Part shown: positions 18,508 through 27,428 of the stretch, in pieces
Layout of the letters: every line of letters starts with the position of its first letter
How positions within the stretch are numbered: position 1 is the stretch's first letter
Assembly (NCBI RefSeq): GCF_000421625.1
Contig: NZ_ATXJ01000003.1
Span: forward strand, 124,001-188,000
Direction: 5' to 3'
Origin: Thermus islandicus DSM 21543
GTDB taxonomy: Bacteria > Deinococcota > Deinococci > Deinococcales > Thermaceae
DNA length: 64,000 nt
Program-made: the position numbers and the translations under genes
Notes under the pieces: model-generated
Databases searched by the model: none
What the model was told of the DNA's origin: nothing
Seen by the model: only the letters and a program-made list of their open reading frames with translations

Positions 18508-20706
18508 ATGCACCGCCCGGGGGGGAAGGGAGGGGGCGAGGCCGGCGGCGAGGAGCAGGGCGGCCTTCTTGTCCAGGTACTGGTTGCCGTTGCCGCACTT
18601 GGGGGAGAGGACGCACCGAGGGCAGCCCTCCTCGCAGGGGCACCTCTGGAGTAAATCCAGTGTAGCCCTGAGCCACTCGGGGAAGCGCCGGGCGGCCTTC
18701 CGCACGTAGCCCACGCCCCCGGGGTAGCCGTCGTAGATGAAGAGGGTGGGGCCCGTGCCCGAGGGCAAGGGTCTGGGGTAGAAGGGGTAGGAGAGTCCCC
18801 CGAGGTCCTGCCGCTCCGCCAGAACGAAGAGGGGCAGGAGGCCGATCATGGCGTGCTCCAGGGCATGGATCCCCCCGGGGACCTGGTGGGGGGGGATCAC
18901 CTCGGGGGGGTGGAACCACAGGGCCTCGGTGGGGAAGGAGATCTCGGGCATGAGAAGGGGCACCTCTTCCAGAACGCTCCCCGTGAAGAAGCGCTTCTTC
19001 ACGTAGCCCACCACCCGCTCCCTCAGGACCACCCGCCCCACGAAGACCCCGTGGCCCACGGGCTCCCCCGAGAGGACCTCCAGGTCGGTCTCGGCCCGGG
19101 GCTCGGTGTAGTAGTCCTCGAGGGCCGGCAGGAGCCAGATCTCCCGCCTCTTAAGGTCAATGTTCCGGACCAGGTAGCTTTCCCCCTGGTGCAGGTAGAC
19201 CGCCCCGGGGTGGGCCTCCCAGTAGGCCTGCCGCTCGTCCAGGTAGCCCAGCACCTCCCCTTCGGGGCCCCTCAGGGTGAAGGCCGCCCCCAGGCCCCTT
19301 AAGGCGATCTCCCCGTGGGGGCGGCGCTTTGGGGTGTAGAGGCGCCCGTCCCTTTCCCTGAATTCCTTGAGGGCCTCCGGGCAGCGCACCTCCTCCCGTT
19401 TTAGGGGCAGTTCCCAGGCGGCCGCGTGGAGGTGCAGGGGGCAGAGGACGGGGTTTTCCGGGTCCGCCACCGCCTCCTCCGGGGGGCTTTGGAGGAGGAG
19501 GTCGGGGCGGTGGAGGAAGTACTCGTCCAGGGGGTCCTCCCGGGGGATGAAGACCACCAAAGCCCGCCTGTTTCCCCTTCCCGCCCTCCCCGCCCGCTGC
19601 CAGAAGGCGGCCACGGAGCCGGGGTAGCCCACCAGGACCACCGCGTCCAGCTCCCCGATGTCCACCCCCAGCTCTAGGGCGCTGGTGGAGACCAGGACCC
19701 GCACCTCGCCCCGCCTCAGGGCCTCCTCGAGGCGCCGCCGGTCCCGGGCGGTGTAGCCCGCCCGGTAGGGGCGCACCCCGGGGTGGGCCGCGTACCGGGC
19801 GACGAGCTCAGCGCTTTTGCGGGCGTTGGTGAAGACGAGCCCCTTAAGGCCTCCCTCCGCCAGGGCCCTGGCCAGGTAGGCGGCCTCGAGGAGGGGGCTC
19901 CGCCGCCTCTCCCCCTTCCGGTCCAAGGGCTTGGGCAGGAGGACGAGGAGCTCCCTCTCCGAGCGGCTCACCTCCTCCGCAAGCGCCACGAAGGGGAGGC
20001 CGGTGAGGGTCTCGGCGTGCTCCTTGGGGTTCTTGATGGTGGCGCTCGCGGCGATCACCTGGGGGTTCGCCCCGTAGTGCCGGGCCAGGCGGAGGAGGCG
20101 GAAGAGCACCAGGGCCACGTGGGTGCCGAAGACCCCGCGGTAGGCGTGAAGCTCGTCTAAAACAAGGTAGCGCAGGCGGGAGAGGAAGGGAGCCCACTCC
20201 CCGTGCCGGGGGAGGAGGCCGAAGTGAAGCATGTCGGGGTTGGAGAGGAGGACGAGGCCTTCCTCCCTCGCCCTCCGCCTCAGGGCACCTTGCGTGTCCC
20301 CGTCGTAGGGGAAGACCCCCCCCACCCCCAGGGCCTCGGCCATGGCCTTAAGCCGCCCGAGCTGGTCGTGGGCCAGGGCCTTGGTGGGAAAGAGGAGGAG
20401 GCTCGTGGCTCCCTCCAGGGCCGCCTTGAGCACCGGGACCTGGAAGACCAGGCTCTTCCCCGCGGCCGTGGAGTAGGCCATAACCACGTTCTTCCCGGCC
20501 TCCACCTCCTTCAGGGCCGCCGCCTGGTGGGCGAAGGGCGTGAGGCCCAAGGCGGCCAGCACCCCGGCGAAGGCTCCCTGGTAGGGGACGGCCTTGGGCG
20601 GCCTCTTCGGGAGGGTGCGGGCGAAGGCGATCCGACCCCGGAACTCCTCCTCCGCTTCCAGCCACTCGCGGTAACTGGAAAAGCCCCGAAGCGCCTCGGG
20701 CAGCAC
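18505..20706 (-). CDS. DEAD/DEAH-type helicase with DUF1998 zinc domain (MrfA-like)
   Basis: About 733 aa from GTG 20706. The superfamily 2 helicase core shows motif I ([11 protein letters not shown]), motif II ([11 protein letters not shown]), motif III (ASATIKNP) and motif VI ([12 protein letters not shown]). The C-terminal four-Cys cluster ([20 protein letters not shown]) is the DUF1998/MrfA signature. B. subtilis MrfA excises mitomycin adducts with the nuclease MrfB; no MrfB is next to this gene. Start: CATAAT at 20714-20719 lies 7 bases before GTG 20706, favouring a leaderless start here; a longer frame to GTG 20760 would run over the neighbouring pseudogene and has no SD. Confidence 0.88.
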   Translation of the reverse strand: MLPEALRGFSSYREWLEAEEEFRGRIAFARTLPKRPPKAVPYQGAFAGVLAALGLTPFAHQAAALKEVEAGKNVVMAYSTAAGKSLVFQVPVLKAALEGATSLLLFPTKALAHDQLGRLKAMAEALGVGGVFPYDGDTQGALRRRAREEGLVLLSNPDMLHFGLLPRHGEWAPFLSRLRYLVLDELHAYRGVFGTHVALVLFRLLRLARHYGANPQVIAASATIKNPKEHAETLTGLPFVALAEEVSRSERELLVLLPKPLDRKGERRRSPLLEAAYLARALAEGGLKGLVFTNARKSAELVARYAAHPGVRPYRAGYTARDRRRLEEALRRGEVRVLVSTSALELGVDIGELDAVVLVGYPGSVAAFWQRAGRAGRGNRRALVVFIPREDPLDEYFLHRPDLLLQSPPEEAVADPENPVLCPLHLHAAAWELPLKREEVRCPEALKEFRERDGRLYTPKRRPHGEIALRGLGAAFTLRGPEGEVLGYLDERQAYWEAHPGAVYLHQGESYLVRNIDLKRREIWLLPALEDYYTEPRAETDLEVLSGEPVGHGVFVGRVVLRERVVGYVKKRFFTGSVLEEVPLLMPEISFPTEALWFHPPEVIPPHQVPGGIHALEHAMIGLLPLFVLAERQDLGGLSYPFYPRPLPSGTGPTLFIYDGYPGGVGYVRKAARRFPEWLRATLDLLQRCPCEEGCPRCVLSPKCGNGNQYLDKKAALLLAAGLAPSLPPRAVH

Positions 20707-20712
20707 CACCCT

Positions 20713-20719
20713 TATTATG
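20713..20719. promoter_or_regulatory. Overlapping divergent -10 hexamers (ybjQ remnant / helicase)
   Basis: The same seven bases give TATTAT on the plus strand (20713-20718), six bases before the former start of the ybjQ remnant, and CATAAT on the minus strand (20714-20719), seven bases before helicase GTG 20706. The two -10 elements share almost the same base pairs, so the promoters would be mutually exclusive. Confidence 0.5.
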
Positions 20720-20724
20720 GGGGC

Positions 20725-21003
20725 AGGATCCTCACCACAACTCCCCAGGGGGAAGGGCACCGGATCCAGGCGTATCTCGGCATCGTTTTCGGAGAGGCCA
20801 TCGTGGGGGCCAACCTCCTCCGGGACCTCTTCGCCCAGGTGCGGGACCTCGTGGGGGGCGGAGCTTCGGCGGGCCCGAGAGACGGCCCTGGCGGAGCTGG
20901 CGGAGGCCTTGGTGGGCGTGGACCTGGACTACGAGGTTCTGGGCTCGGGCAACTCCATGCTCATGGTCACGGCCAGCGGCACCGCCGTGAAGCTCGCTCC
21001 TTA
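20725..21003 (+). pseudogene. ybjQ: ybjQ (DUF74) family gene, decayed
   Basis: Two frames together spell a YbjQ/DUF74 protein. The first frame (20725-20859) encodes ILTTTPQ ... [18 protein letters not shown] ... VRDLVGG. The second (20861-21003) encodes [16 protein letters not shown] then [12 protein letters not shown] and [12 protein letters not shown]. Compared with E. coli YbjQ the RSGAYEK segment is missing at the frameshift near 20860, and about eight residues (the ARALGAD region) are missing in frame near 20910. The expected start codon is AGG at 20725, six bases after TATTAT, where an ATG would complete the leaderless pattern. Loss of start, frameshift and two deletions indicate a dead gene; a raw-sequence error alone would not explain it. 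Confidence 0.8.
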
Positions 21004-21647
21004 AGGGCCCCCTCCCCCACGCCTCCCAACTCCTTTACCCACACCTCGTGGATCGCCGGGCGGCCCCGGTAGGGCGCCCAGAAGGGGCTCGCCCGCTTGG
21101 CATGGAGGCGGAACCCCAGGCTGCGGTAAAGCTCCCGGGCGGCCCGGTTGGCGCGGGTGGTGGAAAGCTGTACCCCGGGAACGCCCCGCGCCCTCAGGCA
21201 CTCCAGGAAGGCAACGAGCAGGGCTTTGCCCAGGCCTTGGCCCTGCGCCTTGGGGTCCACGGCGATGTGGAGGTGGGCGGGGTAAAGCCTCCGGGGCGCC
21301 TTAGGCCCCGGGTAGAGGAGGAGGCGGAGGAGGTAGCGGAGGTGGGGGAGGCGGGGCCCATAGCCTCCCAGGAGGAGGCGAAGGAGAAGGAGGGGGAGGT
21401 GGAGGGCGAGGTCCAGGGCCAGGGGCAGGGTGGCGCAGGCGCCCAGGATGTAGCCCACCACCTCTCCCTCCGCCTCCGCCACAAAGGAACAGCATCCTTG
21501 GCGCAGGTAGGGGGCTACGAAGAGCTCCCCCCAGAGCTCCTGGCTGGGGAAGACCCCATGCCCTTCCCTCCCCAGGAGGAGGGTCCGGTGGGAAAGGCGG
21601 GCGATGGCGGGAAGGTCCTCCGGGCGGGCCGGGCGCAGGGTGGACAC
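20967..21647 (-). CDS. GNAT family N-acetyltransferase
   Basis: 226 aa. The acetyl-CoA-binding motif A ([16 protein letters not shown]) lies near residue 130, followed by the C-terminal [13 protein letters not shown] typical of GNATs. A Leu-rich insert around residues 75-110 may be a hydrophobic helix pair. The last 20 or so residues read across the end of the ybjQ pseudogene on the other strand and may be a recent extension. The GTG start lies six bases after TAAACT (leaderless). The acceptor substrate is unknown. Confidence 0.85.
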   Translation of the reverse strand: MSTLRPARPEDLPAIARLSHRTLLLGREGHGVFPSQELWGELFVAPYLRQGCCSFVAEAEGEVVGYILGACATLPLALDLALHLPLLLLRLLLGGYGPRLPHLRYLLRLLLYPGPKAPRRLYPAHLHIAVDPKAQGQGLGKALLVAFLECLRARGVPGVQLSTTRANRAARELYRSLGFRLHAKRASPFWAPYRGRPAIHEVWVKELGGVGEGALKERASRRCRWP

Positions 21648-21653
21648 GCCTCC

Positions 21654-21663
21654 AGTTTAGAAT
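21654..21663. promoter_or_regulatory. Interlocked divergent leaderless -10s (GNAT / PIG-L)
   Basis: Minus strand: TAAACT at 21654-21659, six bases, GTG 21647. Plus strand: TAGAAT at 21658-21663, seven bases, GTG 21671. The hexamers overlap by two bases, so RNA polymerase can use only one direction at a time. Confidence 0.5.
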
Positions 21664-21670
21664 GGCCTCC

Positions 21671-22750
21671 GTGCGCCGCCTGGCTCCCTGGCAGTGGCTT
21701 GCCTTGCTCCTCCTCCTCTACGTGGGGGCGGCGGAGGCCCTGAGGCTTTGGCTTGGGCTCGTCTGGGCCGAGCGCCTTGCCCTCCTCCTGGCGGCCCTTG
21801 GGGTGTGGGCCTTCATCAACGGGCGCTTCCTCTTCGCCTCCTACCACGCCCTCTTGGCCTCGGCCCGCGTGCGCCGCCTTCCCCCCCTGCCTGAGCCCGC
21901 TTCTGGGGAACACCTCCTCGTGCTCGCCCCCCACCCCGACGACGAGGTCCTGGTGGCCGCGGGGCTCATGCGCCGGGTCCACCAGCGGGGAGGGCGGGTC
22001 AGCGTGGTCTACCTCACCTCGGGGGACGCCTTTGATCTGGCGGCGGGGAGCCCCTTGCCCTCCAGGGAGGCCCTCCGCCGCTTGGCCCTGAGGCGCATGG
22101 TGGAGGCCTGGCGGGGCCTGGAGGCCCTGGGCCTTCCCCGTACCGCGGCCTTGTTCCTGGGCTTTCCCGACCAGGGGCTTTTTCCCCTCTTCACCACCCA
22201 CTACTACCTGGCCTACGAAAGCCCCTCCACGGGCCTCAAGGCCGTGGCCTACCCCGGGTGCTACCGGCCGGGCCTCCCCTACACGGGAAAGGCCCTCGAG
22301 GCCACCCTGGTGGAGCTCTTCCAGGGGCTGAAGCCCACCCGCATCCTCCTCCCGAGCCCCCTGGACGCTCACCGGGACCACCAGGCCACCGCCTACTTCG
22401 GCATGCGGGCGGCGGCCTTTCTGGGCCTGGAGGATCGCCTGGAGTACTACGTGGTCCACGGGGGCTACCAGTACCCCCTCCCCAAGGGCCTCCACCCCCG
22501 GCTTCCCCTCTACCCTCCGCCCCGGGGGCGGGGGCTTCCCTGGCGGCGGTTTGCCCTCACCGAGGAGGAGGTGCGCCTGAAGGAGCGGGCCATCCGCGCC
22601 CACAGGAGCCAGATGCGCCTCCTCTCCCGCTTCCTCCTCGCTTTTGTGCGCCAGAACGAGCTCTATAGCCCTCTCCCCGTCCCCGCCAAGGAGGCCCTAG
22701 CCGCGGAGGAGGAGGGGTGGGCCGTCCCCGAGGGGCGGGAGGTCCTCTAG
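21671..22750 (+). CDS. PIG-L/LmbE family deacetylase with N-terminal membrane segments
   Basis: 359 aa from GTG 21671; an ATG 9 bp upstream is the alternative but sits inside the predicted -10. Two hydrophobic helices (residues about 5-45) precede the catalytic domain. The zinc motif is LAPHPDDEVLVAAG near residue 87, with the second motif LDAHRDHQAT near 237. PIG-L enzymes remove N-acetyl groups from GlcNAc conjugates; Thermus carries glycolipids and thiols that could be substrates. The 3' end overlaps scpB by 54 bp on the other strand. Confidence 0.88.
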   Translation: MRRLAPWQWLALLLLLYVGAAEALRLWLGLVWAERLALLLAALGVWAFINGRFLFASYHALLASARVRRLPPLPEPASGEHLLVLAPHPDDEVLVAAGLMRRVHQRGGRVSVVYLTSGDAFDLAAGSPLPSREALRRLALRRMVEAWRGLEALGLPRTAALFLGFPDQGLFPLFTTHYYLAYESPSTGLKAVAYPGCYRPGLPYTGKALEATLVELFQGLKPTRILLPSPLDAHRDHQATAYFGMRAAAFLGLEDRLEYYVVHGGYQYPLPKGLHPRLPLYPPPRGRGLPWRRFALTEEEVRLKERAIRAHRSQMRLLSRFLLAFVRQNELYSPLPVPAKEALAAEEEGWAVPEGREVL

Positions 22751-23227
22751 GCTCTCCAGGCCGAAGACCTCCAGGAAGCGCTCCGTGGTGCCGTAGAGCT
22801 TGGGCCTTCCGGGGGCCTCCTTCTCCCCCACCACCCGGATGAGGCCCCGCTCCAGGAGGCCTTCCAGGACGCCCTCTACGCTCTTCCCCCGCATGGCCTC
22901 CAGCTCGGCCCGGGCCACGGGCTGGTGGTAGGCGATGAGGGCCAGGACCTCGAGGGCCGCCTTGGAGAGGCGGGGCGGGGTGGGCTTGAGCACCCGCTCC
23001 ACCGCCTCCAGGGCCTTGGGGTGGACCAGAAGCCGCCACCCCCCCGCCACCCGCTCCAGGGCCACGCCCAGGTGGCCGGCCTCGAGGTCCTTCTCCAGGG
23101 CCTTGAGGGCCCGCAGCACCGCCTCCTCCGGGTGGCCCAACGCCCTAAGCTCCTTGAGGCCCACCGGCCTTCCCGCGGCGAAGAGCACGGCGAGGAGCAG
23201 GGCCTTGAGGCTCGGGACCCCTTCCAT
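22697..23227 (-). CDS. scpB: Segregation and condensation protein B
   Basis: 176 aa from ATG 23227 (MEGVPSLKALLLAVLFAAG). Two winged-helix domains are visible; TPPRLSKAALEVLALIAYHQPVARAE is cut here to its key part LSKAALEVLALIAYHQP near residue 88, and GRPKLYGTT lies near 143, both ScpB hallmarks. It works with ScpA and Smc in chromosome compaction; scpA is not in the window. It follows tsaC with a 2-bp gap. A much longer open frame upstream in the same phase is antisense to pilC and is not real. Confidence 0.92.
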   Translation of the reverse strand: MEGVPSLKALLLAVLFAAGRPVGLKELRALGHPEEAVLRALKALEKDLEAGHLGVALERVAGGWRLLVHPKALEAVERVLKPTPPRLSKAALEVLALIAYHQPVARAELEAMRGKSVEGVLEGLLERGLIRVVGEKEAPGRPKLYGTTERFLEVFGLESLEDLPPLGDGPPLLLRG

Positions 23228-23229
23228 GC

Positions 23230-23817
23230 CTAGCGGAGAAGGGCGAGGAGGGCCTCCTTGGGGATGGCCCCTTCCCTCAGGACCTCCCCCGTGCGCAGGT
23301 CCACCACGCTGGAGGCCAGCCCCCCTGCCTCCCCGGGGAAGACATAGTCCACGGGAAAGGCCCGGGCCTCGGCCTCGGTGCGCACCGGAGGCTCGCCGCT
23401 CTTGTTCAGGCTCGTGGCGGCCGCGTGCCCCCCCGCGCGGCGGAGGAGCTCCCGGAGGAGGGCGTGGTCCGGCATCCTGAGGCCCACGGAGCCGTCCTTG
23501 CTGATCCAGGGGGGGATGGCCCTCCCCGGGACCACCACGGTCAGCCCCCCGGGCCAGAAGGCCTGGACGAGGCGGAGGAACCTCTTTTCCAGGGGTCCGA
23601 GCTCCGCAAGCTTCAGGGCGTCCTCGAGGTCCGCCACCAGGACCTGGAGGGGCTTGTCTTCCTGCCTCCCCTTCAGGGTGTAGATCCTTTTGCAGGCGGC
23701 CTCGTCCTCCATGAGGGCCATCACCCCGAAGACCGTGTCGGTGGGAAAGGCCACCAGGCCCCCTGTCCGCAGGACCTCCACCGCCTGGGCCAGCGCCTTC
23801 TGGTATACTTCCTCCAT
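23230..23817 (-). CDS. tsaC: Threonylcarbamoyl-AMP synthase (TsaC/Sua5/YrdC family)
   Basis: 195 aa, the short TsaC form without the Sua5 C-terminal domain. Makes threonylcarbamoyl-AMP for the t6A37 modification of ANN-decoding tRNAs. PTDTVFGVMAL near residues 25-35, TLKGRQEDKPLQVLV near 47-61 and TSLNKSGEPPV near 135 are family signatures. The ATG start overlaps the ATG of the divergent pilC by two bases. A TATACT 11 bases upstream lies inside pilC codons. Confidence 0.94.
   Translation of the reverse strand: MEEVYQKALAQAVEVLRTGGLVAFPTDTVFGVMALMEDEAACKRIYTLKGRQEDKPLQVLVADLEDALKLAELGPLEKRFLRLVQAFWPGGLTVVVPGRAIPPWISKDGSVGLRMPDHALLRELLRRAGGHAAATSLNKSGEPPVRTEAEARAFPVDYVFPGEAGGLASSVVDLRTGEVLREGAIPKEALLALLR
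23804..23809 (+). promoter_or_regulatory. Leaderless extended -10 of pilC
   Basis: TGGTATACT: an extended -10 (TG-n-TATACT) exactly six bases before ATG 23816. It lies inside the first codons of tsaC. No -35 is needed for an extended -10 and none is clear. Confidence 0.6.
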
Positions 23818-25036
23818 GCCGATCTACCAGTATAAGGCCCGGGACCGCCAGGGCCGCCTGGTGGAGGCCACGGTAGAGGCCGAGGACCTGCGCACCGCGG
23901 CGAGGCTCCTCCGCGACCGGGGGCTCTTTGTGGCCGAGATCAAAGAGCCTGGGCGGGGCCTGCAGGCCGAGGTACGCCTTCCCGCCTTGGAAAGGGGCCC
24001 TGGCCTCAAGGACCTCGCCATCTTTTCCCGGCAGCTCGCCACCATGCTGGGGGCGGGCCTCACCCTCCTCCAGTCCCTGGCCATCCTGGAGCGGCAGACG
24101 GAGAACAAGAAGTTCCGCGAGATCCTCAAACAGGTGCGCACGGACATAGAGGGGGGGATGGCCTTCTCCGAGGCCCTCGCCAAGCACAAGCTCTTCTCCC
24201 GCCTCTACGTGAACCTGGTGCGGGCCGGGGAGACCTCCGGCGGCCTGGACGTGATCCTGGACCGCTTGGCGAGTTTCCTGGAAAAGGATCTGGAGCTCAG
24301 GGGCAAGATCCGGAGCGCCATGACCTACCCGGTCATCGTCTTCGTCTTCGCCGTGGGCGTGGCCTACTTCCTCCTCACGGGGATCGTCCCCCAGTTCGCC
24401 CAGATCCTCACCGATTTGGGCTCGGAGCTCCCCCTTCTCACCCGCTTCCTCATCGCCGTTTCCAACTTCCTCCGGGCGGCCACCCTGCCCCTTCTTCTCC
24501 TTCTCCTGGTCCTCTTCTTCGCCTACCGCTGGTACTACGGCACCCCCCAGGGGCGCCGCGTCATTGACCGCATCAAGCTCCGCCTCCCCGTCTTCGGCAG
24601 CCTGAACCGCAAGACGGCGGTGGCCCGCTTCTCCCGCACCCTGGCCCTCCTCCTCTCCAGCGGCGTGAACATCGTGGAGTCTTTGGACATCACCAAGGGT
24701 ACCGCGGGCAACGCCGTGGTGGAGGAGATCCTGAACGGGGCCAAGCTCAGGATCCAGCAGGGGGACCCCTTGAACCTCAGCCTGGCCCAGCACCCCTTCG
24801 TCTTCCCCCCCATGGTGAGCTCCATGGTGGCCATCGGGGAGGAGACGGGGGCCCTGGACACCATGCTTTCCAAGATCGCGGACTTCTACGAGCGGGAGGT
24901 GGACGAGGCGGTGGCGAGCCTCACCGCGGCCATTGAGCCCCTCATGATCATCTTCTTGGGCGTCATCGTGGGGATGATCGTGGCCGGGATGTTCCTGCCC
25001 CTCTTCAAGATCATCGGGACCCTCTCCGCGCAATAA
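23816..25036 (+). CDS. pilC: Type IV pilus inner-membrane platform protein
   Basis: 406 aa from ATG 23816 (MPIYQYKARDRQG); longer frames upstream are antisense to tsaC. Two T2SF/PilC domains repeat around residues 65-190 and 265-395, with membrane helices near 170, 220 and 375-395 (IIFLGVIVGMIVAGMFLPLF). It anchors the PilB/PilT motor and, in Thermus, is needed for natural transformation and twitching. It stands alone, without other pil genes nearby. Its 3' end overlaps the EVE gene by 26 bp. Confidence 0.95.
   Translation: MPIYQYKARDRQGRLVEATVEAEDLRTAARLLRDRGLFVAEIKEPGRGLQAEVRLPALERGPGLKDLAIFSRQLATMLGAGLTLLQSLAILERQTENKKFREILKQVRTDIEGGMAFSEALAKHKLFSRLYVNLVRAGETSGGLDVILDRLASFLEKDLELRGKIRSAMTYPVIVFVFAVGVAYFLLTGIVPQFAQILTDLGSELPLLTRFLIAVSNFLRAATLPLLLLLLVLFFAYRWYYGTPQGRRVIDRIKLRLPVFGSLNRKTAVARFSRTLALLLSSGVNIVESLDITKGTAGNAVVEEILNGAKLRIQQGDPLNLSLAQHPFVFPPMVSSMVAIGEETGALDTMLSKIADFYEREVDEAVASLTAAIEPLMIIFLGVIVGMIVAGMFLPLFKIIGTLSAQ
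23829..23834 (-). promoter_or_regulatory. Possible -10 of tsaC
   Basis: TATACT on the minus strand, eleven bases before ATG 23817, inside pilC codons 5-7. Transcription would start about five bases before the ATG. Confidence 0.4.
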
Positions 25037-25463
25037 GCCTCTCCGCCACCTCTGGGGGGACCGGCATCACGGAAAGCCGGTTCCCCCTCTTGACCAAGGG
25101 GTGGTCGGGGGGAAAGAGGGTTTTGAGCTCGGCGAGGGGGATGAGGGGCCAGGCCTCCACGAAGGCCACCTCCACGGTGTACCAGCGGGGCTTCTCGGGC
25201 GTGGCCTTGGGGTCGTAGTAGGGGCTTTGCGGGTCAAACTGGGTGGGGTCGGGGAGGAGGGTCCGCACCACCCGGCAGAGCCCGGCGATCCCCGGGGGCT
25301 TTGCGCTGGAGTGGTAGAAGAAGCAGAGGTCGCCCTCTGCCATCCGCATCAGGTAGTTCCGGGCCTGGTAGTTCCGGACCCCGTCCCAGACCGCCCGTCC
25401 CTCCCGCTTAAGGTCCTCAATGCTGTAGACCTCGGGCTCGGACTTCAAGATCCAGTAGGCCAT
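25011..25463 (-). CDS. EVE domain protein
   Basis: 150 aa, one EVE (PUA-like) domain over the full length. It begins AYWILKSEPEVYSIEDL and has WDGVRNYQARNYLMRMAEGD and FFYHSSAKPPGIAGL, all typical. EVE proteins bind modified bases in DNA or RNA and are close to YTH domains. It stands alone, so its ligand is unknown. The ATG is six bases after TAGACT (leaderless). Confidence 0.92.
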   Translation of the reverse strand: MAYWILKSEPEVYSIEDLKREGRAVWDGVRNYQARNYLMRMAEGDLCFFYHSSAKPPGIAGLCRVVRTLLPDPTQFDPQSPYYDPKATPEKPRWYTVEVAFVEAWPLIPLAELKTLFPPDHPLVKRGNRLSVMPVPPEVAERLIARRGSR

Positions 25464-25469
25464 GCCCCG

Positions 25470-25475
25470 AGTCTA
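25470..25475 (-). promoter_or_regulatory. Leaderless -10 of the EVE gene
   Basis: TAGACT on the minus strand, six bases, then ATG 25463. Confidence 0.6.
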
Positions 25476-25532
25476 AAGGGGGGTTTAGCCTGGCGTCATG
25501 GGTCCGGGCGGGCTAGGGAGGAAGATGGGGGC

Positions 25533-25997
25533 ATGCGTTCCCTGGTTCCCCTCTTGGCCCTGGCCCTTGCGGCCTGCACGGTGACCGTTTCCTTCGTCCC
25601 TCCTACCCTCCAGAACCTCTGGACCCAGGACCGGTACTGTACCTACAAGACCACGCGGGTGGACTTCAGCTTTGACTTCTCCGGGGTCCTCACCCGTCTG
25701 GACGTCTACCTCCTGGACGACGGCCAGACCCCAGGCCAGGCCCGCCCCGACCAAAAGGTGGCGAGCCTTTCCACCCTTACCCTGGGCCAGGGCCGGGCCA
25801 CGGGTTACGTGGACGTGACCCCGAGCCAGACCCAGCAGGGCCTGAGCCCCCAGGGGATCATCGTGGAGCCCGTGGGGAACAAGCGCCTCTGGGTGCAGGG
25901 CTTCAACGTGAACGCGCCCTCGGAGTTCGTGGGGAGTTCCGTGGTCATGGTCCCCGACAACACAGAGGCCTGCGACCCCCTGAGCACGGCCCCCTGA
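25533..25997 (+). CDS. Putative lipoprotein, unknown function
   Basis: 154 aa. The signal peptide [15 protein letters not shown] ends in a lipobox (LAAC), so Cys15 is the likely lipidated residue. The mature part is mainly beta-strand, with [13 protein letters not shown] and a later single Cys (EACDPL). I do not recognise a family. An SD (GGGAGGA, 25516-25522) lies about ten bases before the ATG. Likely anchored to the outer face of the cytoplasmic membrane or in the periplasm. Confidence 0.7.
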   Translation: MRSLVPLLALALAACTVTVSFVPPTLQNLWTQDRYCTYKTTRVDFSFDFSGVLTRLDVYLLDDGQTPGQARPDQKVASLSTLTLGQGRATGYVDVTPSQTQQGLSPQGIIVEPVGNKRLWVQGFNVNAPSEFVGSSVVMVPDNTEACDPLSTAP

Positions 25998-26005
25998 ACC
26001 TCTGC

Positions 26006-26011
26006 TACCCT
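26006..26011 (+). promoter_or_regulatory. Leaderless -10 of the glcD-like gene
   Basis: TACCCT, six bases (GAGGGC), then GTG 26018. Confidence 0.5.
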
Positions 26012-26017
26012 GAGGGC

Positions 26018-27379
26018 GTGCCGGCTCGGCCTGGCCTACCCCGTGCGCTTGCCTCCGAGCTCAAGGCCCTCTTCGGCGGGAGGGTCCTCCTCGCTCCGGC
26101 GGAGAGGGCCCCCTACCGCTACGACGCCATCTTGATGGGAAAGACCCCCTCCGCCGTGGTCCTTCCGGAGTCCAGGGCAGAGGTGCAGGCCCTCGTGCGC
26201 CTGGGCCGGAAGTACGGGGTGCCCCTCGTCCCCCGTGGGGCGGGGAGCGGGCTTTCCGGGGGGTCGGTGCCCCTGGGGGAGGCCATTGTGGTGGCCTTCA
26301 CCCGCATGGCCCGCCTCGAGGTGGACCCAAAGACCCAGACCGCGTGGGCCGAGCCCGGGGTGACCACGGCCCGGGTCTCGGAGGCGGCGAGGCCCTTTGG
26401 CCTCTTTTACCCCCCCGACCCCGCCTCCTACCGTACCAGCACCTTAGGGGGCAACCTGGCGGAGAACGCCGGGGGGCCCCTCTGCTTCAAGTACGGGGTC
26501 ACGGGAGACTACGTCCTGGAGCTGGAGTGGGTGGACGCCTTGGGGGAGGTCCACCTCGAGGCCCGCGCCGCCTACGATCTCCCGGGCCTTCTCATCGGCT
26601 CGGAGGGCACCCTAGGCCTCATCACGGGGGCCAGGCTCAGGCTTCTTCCCCTGCCCAGGCACCGGGCCACCCTCATGGCCCTCTTCCCCGGGGTGGAGGC
26701 CCTGGCGGAGGCGGTCTCCAGGGCCATCGCCTCGGGGGCGGTGCCCGCCAGGCTGGAGTTTCTGGACCGCAGTGCGGTGAACGCTGTGGAGGACTACCTG
26801 GGCATGGGCCTTCCCCGCGATAGGGCCCTCCTCCTCGCGGAGACGGACGGGGACGACCGGGAGCTCGTGGAGGAGGAGCTTTCCCTGGTGGAGAGGACCG
26901 CCTTGGAGCTTGGGGCCGAGGTGCGGAGGGCCCGGGACGAGGGGGAGGCCGAGGCCCTCTGGCGGGCGAGGCGGGCGGTGAGCCCCGCTTTGGGCCGCCT
27001 TCGCCCCAAGCGGGTCAACGAGGACATCGCCGTGCCCCGCTCCGCCCTGCCCCAGGTGGTGGGCGAGATTGAGGCCCTGGGGCGGGCCTTCGGGCTCCTC
27101 GTGGTCCAGTTCGGCCACATTGGGGACGGGAACCTCCACCCCAACATCCTCTTTGACCCCAGGAGGGAAAACGAGGAAAAGGTGTGGGAGCTTGCCCACG
27201 AGATCGCCCGGGTGGCCCTAAGGTACGGGGGCGTCCTTTCCGGGGAGCACGGCATCGGCCTCATGAAGCGCCCCTTTATGGAGGAGGCCCTGGACCCCGG
27301 GACCCTTTCCGCCTTGAGGGCCATCAAGGAGGCCCTGGACCCCGGGGGCCTCATGAACCCGGGAAAGGTCCTGCCCTAG
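26018..27379 (+). CDS. glcD: FAD-linked oxidase, glycolate/D-lactate oxidase GlcD type
   Basis: 453 aa. PCMH-type FAD-binding domain at about 40-220 ([16 protein letters not shown] near 74; [13 protein letters not shown] near 141; [13 protein letters not shown] near 191) and a C-terminal FAD-oxidase cap with [14 protein letters not shown] near 368 and [14 protein letters not shown] near 408. It oxidises a 2-hydroxy acid such as glycolate or D-lactate. glcE/glcF partners are not adjacent, so the exact substrate is open. Confidence 0.88.
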   Translation: MPARPGLPRALASELKALFGGRVLLAPAERAPYRYDAILMGKTPSAVVLPESRAEVQALVRLGRKYGVPLVPRGAGSGLSGGSVPLGEAIVVAFTRMARLEVDPKTQTAWAEPGVTTARVSEAARPFGLFYPPDPASYRTSTLGGNLAENAGGPLCFKYGVTGDYVLELEWVDALGEVHLEARAAYDLPGLLIGSEGTLGLITGARLRLLPLPRHRATLMALFPGVEALAEAVSRAIASGAVPARLEFLDRSAVNAVEDYLGMGLPRDRALLLAETDGDDRELVEEELSLVERTALELGAEVRRARDEGEAEALWRARRAVSPALGRLRPKRVNEDIAVPRSALPQVVGEIEALGRAFGLLVVQFGHIGDGNLHPNILFDPRRENEEKVWELAHEIARVALRYGGVLSGEHGIGLMKRPFMEEALDPGTLSALRAIKEALDPGGLMNPGKVLP

Positions 27380-27428
27380 CCGGTCGGTTTTCACAGCCCG
27401 TTCAAGCCCGTGGACGAAGAATGGTCCC

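Noticed and set aside
22697-25033. A 778-codon minus-strand open frame spanning scpB and the complement of pilC
   Set aside because: Only the last 176 codons are scpB. The rest is antisense to pilC, has low-complexity composition, and is explained by the high third-position GC of pilC.
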